Program-made: the position numbers and the translations under genes
The notes under the pieces: generated by a model
Database searches by the model: none
What the model saw: only the letters and a program-made list of their open reading frames with translations
Told to the model about the DNA's origin: nothing
NCBI RefSeq assembly: GCF_021462265.1
Contig: NZ_JAJONF010000016.1
Coordinates: forward strand, 1 to 64,000
Reading direction: 5' to 3'
Origin: Streptomyces shenzhenensis
GTDB taxonomy: Bacteria > Actinomycetota > Actinomycetes > Streptomycetales > Streptomycetaceae
DNA: 64,000 nt
Shown: positions 60,697 to 64,000 of the stretch, in pieces
Layout of the letters: every line of letters starts with the position of its first letter
Numbering within the stretch: the stretch's first letter is position 1

Positions 60697-62955
60697 CTAC
60701 GCCAGCAGCGCCTCGATCGTGCCCTCGTGCGCCTCGCGCAGCTCGGCCAGGGTGAGTTCGAACTCGCCCTGGACCTCGACGGAGTCGCCGTCCACGACAC
60801 CGATGCGGGTCGCCGGCAGGCCCCGCGCACCGCACATGTCGTTGAAGCGGACCTCCTCCGAGCGCGGGACCGCGACGACGGCGCGGCCGGCCGACTCGGA
60901 GAGGAGGAAGGTGAAGGCGTCGAGGCCGTCCGGTACGACCAGCCGCGCGCCCTTGCCGCCGAGCAGCGCGGACTCGACCACGGCCTGGATCAGACCGCCG
61001 TCGGACAGGTCGTGTGCCGAGTCGATCATGCCGTCGCGGGAGGCGGAGATCAGGATCTCGGCGAGCAGGCGCTCACGCTCCAGGTCCACCTTGGGGGGCA
61101 GGCCGCCCAGGTGGTCGTGGACGACCTGGGACCAGGCCGAGCCGCCGAACTCCTCCCGCGTGTCGCCGAGGAGGTAGAGCAGCTGGCCCTCCTCCTGGAA
61201 GGCGACCGGCGTGCGGCGGGCGACGTCGTCGATCACGCCGAGAACCGCGACCACCGGGGTCGGATGGATGGCCGCCTCGCCGGTCTGGTTGTAGAGCGAG
61301 ACGTTGCCGCCGGTCACCGGGGTGCCCAGCTGGAGGCAGCCGTCGGCGAGGCCGCGCACCGCCTCGGCGAACTGCCACATCACCGCCGGGTCCTCGGGCG
61401 AGCCGAAGTTCAGGCAGTCGGAGACGGCGAGCGGCTTGGCGCCGGTCGTCGCCACGTTGCGGTAGGCCTCCGCCAGGGCGAGCTGGGCGCCCGTGTAGGG
61501 GTCGAGCTTGGCGTAACGGCCGTTGCCGTCCGTGGCGATGGCGACGCCGAGGCCGGTCGCCTCGTCGACGCGGATCATGCCGGAGTCCTCGGGCTGCGCG
61601 AGGACCGTGTTGCCCTGCACGAAGTGGTCGTACTGGGAGGTGATCCACTTCTTGGAGGCCTGGTTGGGGGAGGCCACCAGCCGGAGGATCTGGCCCTTCA
61701 GCTCCTCGCTCGTCGCCGGGCGCGCGAGCTTGTTCGCGTCGTCCGCCTGGAGCTCGTCCTGCCAGGACGGGCGGGCGTAGGGGCGCTCGTAGACCGGGCC
61801 GTCGTGGGCGACCGTGCGCGGGTCGACGTCGACGATCTTCTCACCGTGCCAGAAGATCTCGAGCCGGTCGCCGTCGGTGACCTCGCCGATGACCGTCGCG
61901 ATGACGTCCCACTTGGCGCAGATCTCCAGGAAGCGGTCCACCTTCGCCGGCTCCACCACCGCGCACATGCGTTCCTGCGACTCGCTCATGAGGATTTCCT
62001 CGGGCGAGAGGGTGGAGTCGCGCAGCGGGACGTCGTCGAGGGTGACGGTCATGCCGCCGGAGCCGTTCGAGGCCAGCTCGGAGGTGGCACAGGACAGACC
62101 GGCCGCGCCGAGGTCCTGGATGCCGACCACGAGCTTCTCCCGGAAAGCCTCCAGGGTGCACTCGATGAGGAGCTTCTCCTGGAAGGGGTCGCCGACCTGG
62201 ACCGCGGGGCGCTTGGAGGGCTTCGCGTCGTCGAAGGTCTCGCTCGCGAGGATCGACGCACCGCCGATGCCGTCGCCGCCGGTCCGGGCGCCGTACAGGA
62301 TGACCTGGTTGCCCGCGCCGGAGGCCTTGGCGAGGTGGATGTCCTCATGCCGCATCACGCCGATGGCACCGGCGTTGACCAGCGGGTTTCCCTGGTAGCA
62401 GGCGTCGAAGACGACCTCGCCGCCGATGTTGGGCAGGCCCAGGCAGTTGCCGTAGCCGCCGATGCCGGCGACGACACCCGGCAGGACGCGCTTGGTGTCC
62501 GGGTGGTCGGCCGCGCCGAACCGCAGGGGGTCGACCACGGCCACCGGCCGGGCGCCCATCGCGATGATGTCGCGGACGATGCCGCCGACACCGGTCGCGG
62601 CGCCCTGGTAGGGCTCGACGTACGACGGATGGTTGTGCGACTCGACCTTGAAGGTGACCGCGTAGCCCTGGCCGACGTCGACGACGCCCGCGTTCTCGCC
62701 GATGCCGACGAGCAGGGCGTCCGACTGGGGCGCCTTCTCGCCGAACTGGCGGAGGTGGACCTTGGAGGACTTGTACGAGCAGTGCTCGGACCACATGACC
62801 GAGTACATGGCCAGCTCGGCGCCGGTCGGGCGGCGGCCGAGGATCTCCACCACCCGCTCGTACTCGTCCTTCTTCAGGCCGAGTTCGGCCCAGGGCAGCT
62901 CGACGTCGGGGGTCGCGGCCGCGTGCTCGACCGTGTCCAGAGGCGTCCGGCTCAT
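60697..62955 (-). CDS. purL: phosphoribosylformylglycinamidine synthase, large subunit
   Basis: This 752-residue ATP-dependent enzyme converts FGAR to FGAM (step 4). It is the small bacterial PurL, which needs PurQ for ammonia and PurS for assembly. Motifs include MWSEHCSYKSSKVHLRQFG near residue 54 and the active-site LLVGIGENAGVVDVG, SHNHPSYVEPYQGAATGVGG, LNFGSPEDPAVMWQF and LSDGGLIQAVVESAL. ATG 62955 overlaps the purQ stop as ATGA, so the two are translationally coupled. Confidence 0.97.
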   Translation of the reverse strand: MSRTPLDTVEHAAATPDVELPWAELGLKKDEYERVVEILGRRPTGAELAMYSVMWSEHCSYKSSKVHLRQFGEKAPQSDALLVGIGENAGVVDVGQGYAVTFKVESHNHPSYVEPYQGAATGVGGIVRDIIAMGARPVAVVDPLRFGAADHPDTKRVLPGVVAGIGGYGNCLGLPNIGGEVVFDACYQGNPLVNAGAIGVMRHEDIHLAKASGAGNQVILYGARTGGDGIGGASILASETFDDAKPSKRPAVQVGDPFQEKLLIECTLEAFREKLVVGIQDLGAAGLSCATSELASNGSGGMTVTLDDVPLRDSTLSPEEILMSESQERMCAVVEPAKVDRFLEICAKWDVIATVIGEVTDGDRLEIFWHGEKIVDVDPRTVAHDGPVYERPYARPSWQDELQADDANKLARPATSEELKGQILRLVASPNQASKKWITSQYDHFVQGNTVLAQPEDSGMIRVDEATGLGVAIATDGNGRYAKLDPYTGAQLALAEAYRNVATTGAKPLAVSDCLNFGSPEDPAVMWQFAEAVRGLADGCLQLGTPVTGGNVSLYNQTGEAAIHPTPVVAVLGVIDDVARRTPVAFQEEGQLLYLLGDTREEFGGSAWSQVVHDHLGGLPPKVDLERERLLAEILISASRDGMIDSAHDLSDGGLIQAVVESALLGGKGARLVVPDGLDAFTFLLSESAGRAVVAVPRSEEVRFNDMCGARGLPATRIGVVDGDSVEVQGEFELTLAELREAHEGTIEALLA

Positions 62956-63656
62956 GCGCCCACCAGCTTCTTGAGGATCGAGGTGAAGAAGGGAAGGCCG
63001 TCGGTGCGGCCCGTGCCGATCAGCGGCTCGACGGCGTGCTCGGGGTGCGGCATGAGGCCGACGACGTTCCCGGCCTCATTGGTGATGCCGGCGATGTCGC
63101 GGAGCGAGCCGTTGGGGTTGCCGTATCCGTCACCGGCTTCGCCGCCGACGACGTACCGGAACGCGACCCGGCCCTCGGCCTCCAACTGGTCGAGCGTGTA
63201 CTCGTCGGCGACGTAGCGGCCGTCCATGTTCTTCAGGGGGATGGAGATCTCCTGCCCCTCGCGGTAGTCGGCCGTCCAGGCCGTGGCCGCGTTCTCCACC
63301 CGCAGCTTCTGCTCGCGGCAGATGAAGTGGAGGTGGTCGTTGCCCAGCATTCCGCCCGGCAGCAGGTGCGCCTCGGTGAGGACCTGGAAGCCGTTGCAGA
63401 TACCGAGGACCGGCAGCCCGGCCTTCGCCTGCTCGATGACCGTCTCCATCACCGGCGAGAAGCGGGAGATGGCGCCGGCCCGCAGATAGTCGCCGTAGGA
63501 GAAACCACCGGGAAGGACCACCGCGTCGACCTGGTGAAGGTCCTTGTCCTTGTGCCAGAGGGCGACCGGTTCCGCGCCCGCGAGACGGATCGCGCGCTGG
63601 GTGTCACGGTCGTCGAGGCTTCCCGGGAAAGTGACGACGCCAATACGAGCGGTCAC
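62952..63656 (-). CDS. purQ: phosphoribosylformylglycinamidine synthase, glutaminase subunit
   Basis: This 234-residue class I glutamine amidotransferase supplies ammonia to PurL. The catalytic Cys is in PVLGICNGFQVL near residue 87, and the His and Glu in GLMPHPEHAVEP. GGFSYGDYLRAGAI is the family signature. GTG 63656 overlaps the purS stop as GTGA. It is the middle gene of purS-purQ-purL. Confidence 0.97.
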   Translation of the reverse strand: MTARIGVVTFPGSLDDRDTQRAIRLAGAEPVALWHKDKDLHQVDAVVLPGGFSYGDYLRAGAISRFSPVMETVIEQAKAGLPVLGICNGFQVLTEAHLLPGGMLGNDHLHFICREQKLRVENAATAWTADYREGQEISIPLKNMDGRYVADEYTLDQLEAEGRVAFRYVVGGEAGDGYGNPNGSLRDIAGITNEAGNVVGLMPHPEHAVEPLIGTGRTDGLPFFTSILKKLVGA

Positions 63657-63916
63657 TTCGCCGCCTCCGCGACTTCCTCCACCTTGACGGTGAAGTCCTC
63701 GATCACGGTGTTGGCGAGGAAGGATTCCGCAAGATCATGGATGCGGGCGAGCGCGGCCTCGTCGACCGGCCCGTCAACTTCCAGTTCGAATCGCTTTCCC
63801 TGACGTACGTCGGAGATGCCTTCGAAACCCAGGCGCGGCAGCGCACGCTGGACCGCCTGGCCCTGGGGGTCGAGGATCTCCGGCTTGAGCATGACGTCGA
63901 CTACGACGCGTGCCAC
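63653..63916 (-). CDS. purS: phosphoribosylformylglycinamidine synthase, PurS subunit
   Basis: This 87-residue subunit forms a dimer that bridges PurL and PurQ. Its sequence MARVVVDVMLKPEILDPQGQ then AVQRALPRLGFEGISDVRQGKRF is typical of PurS. GTG 63916 is used, with GGGAG 5 bases upstream; the GTG at 63922 would sit inside that site. It is the first gene of the operon. The control region reaches the window edge. Confidence 0.95.
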   Translation of the reverse strand: MARVVVDVMLKPEILDPQGQAVQRALPRLGFEGISDVRQGKRFELEVDGPVDEAALARIHDLAESFLANTVIEDFTVKVEEVAEAAK

Positions 63917-63956
63917 TTGCACTCCCGGTGTGTGGTGCTGAGCTGGTTCCTTCAGA

Positions 63957-63985
63957 CTACCCGCACAGAATTTCTACGCGGGTAG
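63957..63985. promoter_or_regulatory. inverted repeat upstream of purS
   Basis: CTACCCGC (63957-63964) and GCGGGTAG (63978-63985) flank a 13-base centre that itself holds AGAATTTCT, partly palindromic. It lies 41 bases before the purS start, in the likely promoter. It may be an operator or the end of an RNA element. Confidence 0.5.
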
Positions 63986-64000
63986 AGTTGTAGGAAACTA

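Noticed and set aside
60727..63216. An 829-codon frame antisense to purL and purQ
   Set aside because: High GC leaves long open antisense frames. purL and purQ have unmistakable active-site motifs and overlapping operon starts.

Overview
This window looks like chromosomal core DNA of a Streptomyces species. The evidence is very high GC with strongly G/C-biased third codon positions, GTG starts, leaderless promoters, a TTA codon in a sporulation-associated gene, an intact bldC, a c-di-AMP riboswitch before a cell-wall hydrolase gene, and one perfect parS site. From memory, the backbone order (MarR/MFS, PP2C phosphatase, NDH-2, TetR, ECF sigma, sporulation-associated protein, trmB, M23 peptidase, tRNAs, hrpA, bldC, vdh, purM, purF, purL, purQ, purS) follows the oriC-proximal arm of S. 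coelicolor around SCO4122 down to SCO4077. That synteny was not checked here. No insertion sequence, prophage or CRISPR array was seen.

Region 1 (1-23 kb) is rich in regulators. It holds a divergent MarR/MFS pair, a PAS-PP2C-HATPase phosphatase, a type II NADH dehydrogenase facing a TetR regulator, and an ECF sigma factor fused to a zinc-finger anti-sigma-like motif, membrane segments and an NPCBM sugar-binding domain. That sigma gene meets, tail to tail, a large AfsR-like regulator. An asparagine-synthetase-like protein with a degenerate active site, a TTA-containing sporulation-associated gene, lhgO, trmB, a PrsW-type protease, an aldo/keto reductase and a riboswitch-controlled M23 peptidase follow.

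Region 2 (23-38 kb) starts with an initiator tRNA. Next is a compact MarR-controlled riboflavin-type cluster in which the RibD-like protein has its two domains in reversed order. Then come tRNA-Lys, an amino acid permease, secreted beta-propeller-like proteins, a DEAD-box helicase with an Arg/Asp-rich tail, a minimal zinc protease and a membrane metallophosphoesterase. A tRNA-Glu/Asp/Phe cluster carries the parS site between Asp and Phe.

Region 3 (38-54.5 kb) carries a secreted beta-helix/PKD protein, hrpA, a second identical tRNA-Asp, bldC, valine dehydrogenase, a DUF3073 protein, purM and purF.

Region 4 (54.5-64 kb) is an accessory block between purF and the purSQL operon. Its most interesting part is a nearly symmetric divergent promoter at 58667-58711. 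Rightward it drives a small HTH protein and a ClpN-domain protein. Leftward it drives a small unrecognised protein, an EACC1-family protein and a membrane-anchored caspase-like protease with an outside phytase-type propeller. It resembles a regulated conflict or cell-death module. The window ends with purL, purQ and purS, overlapping head to tail and reading leftwards.
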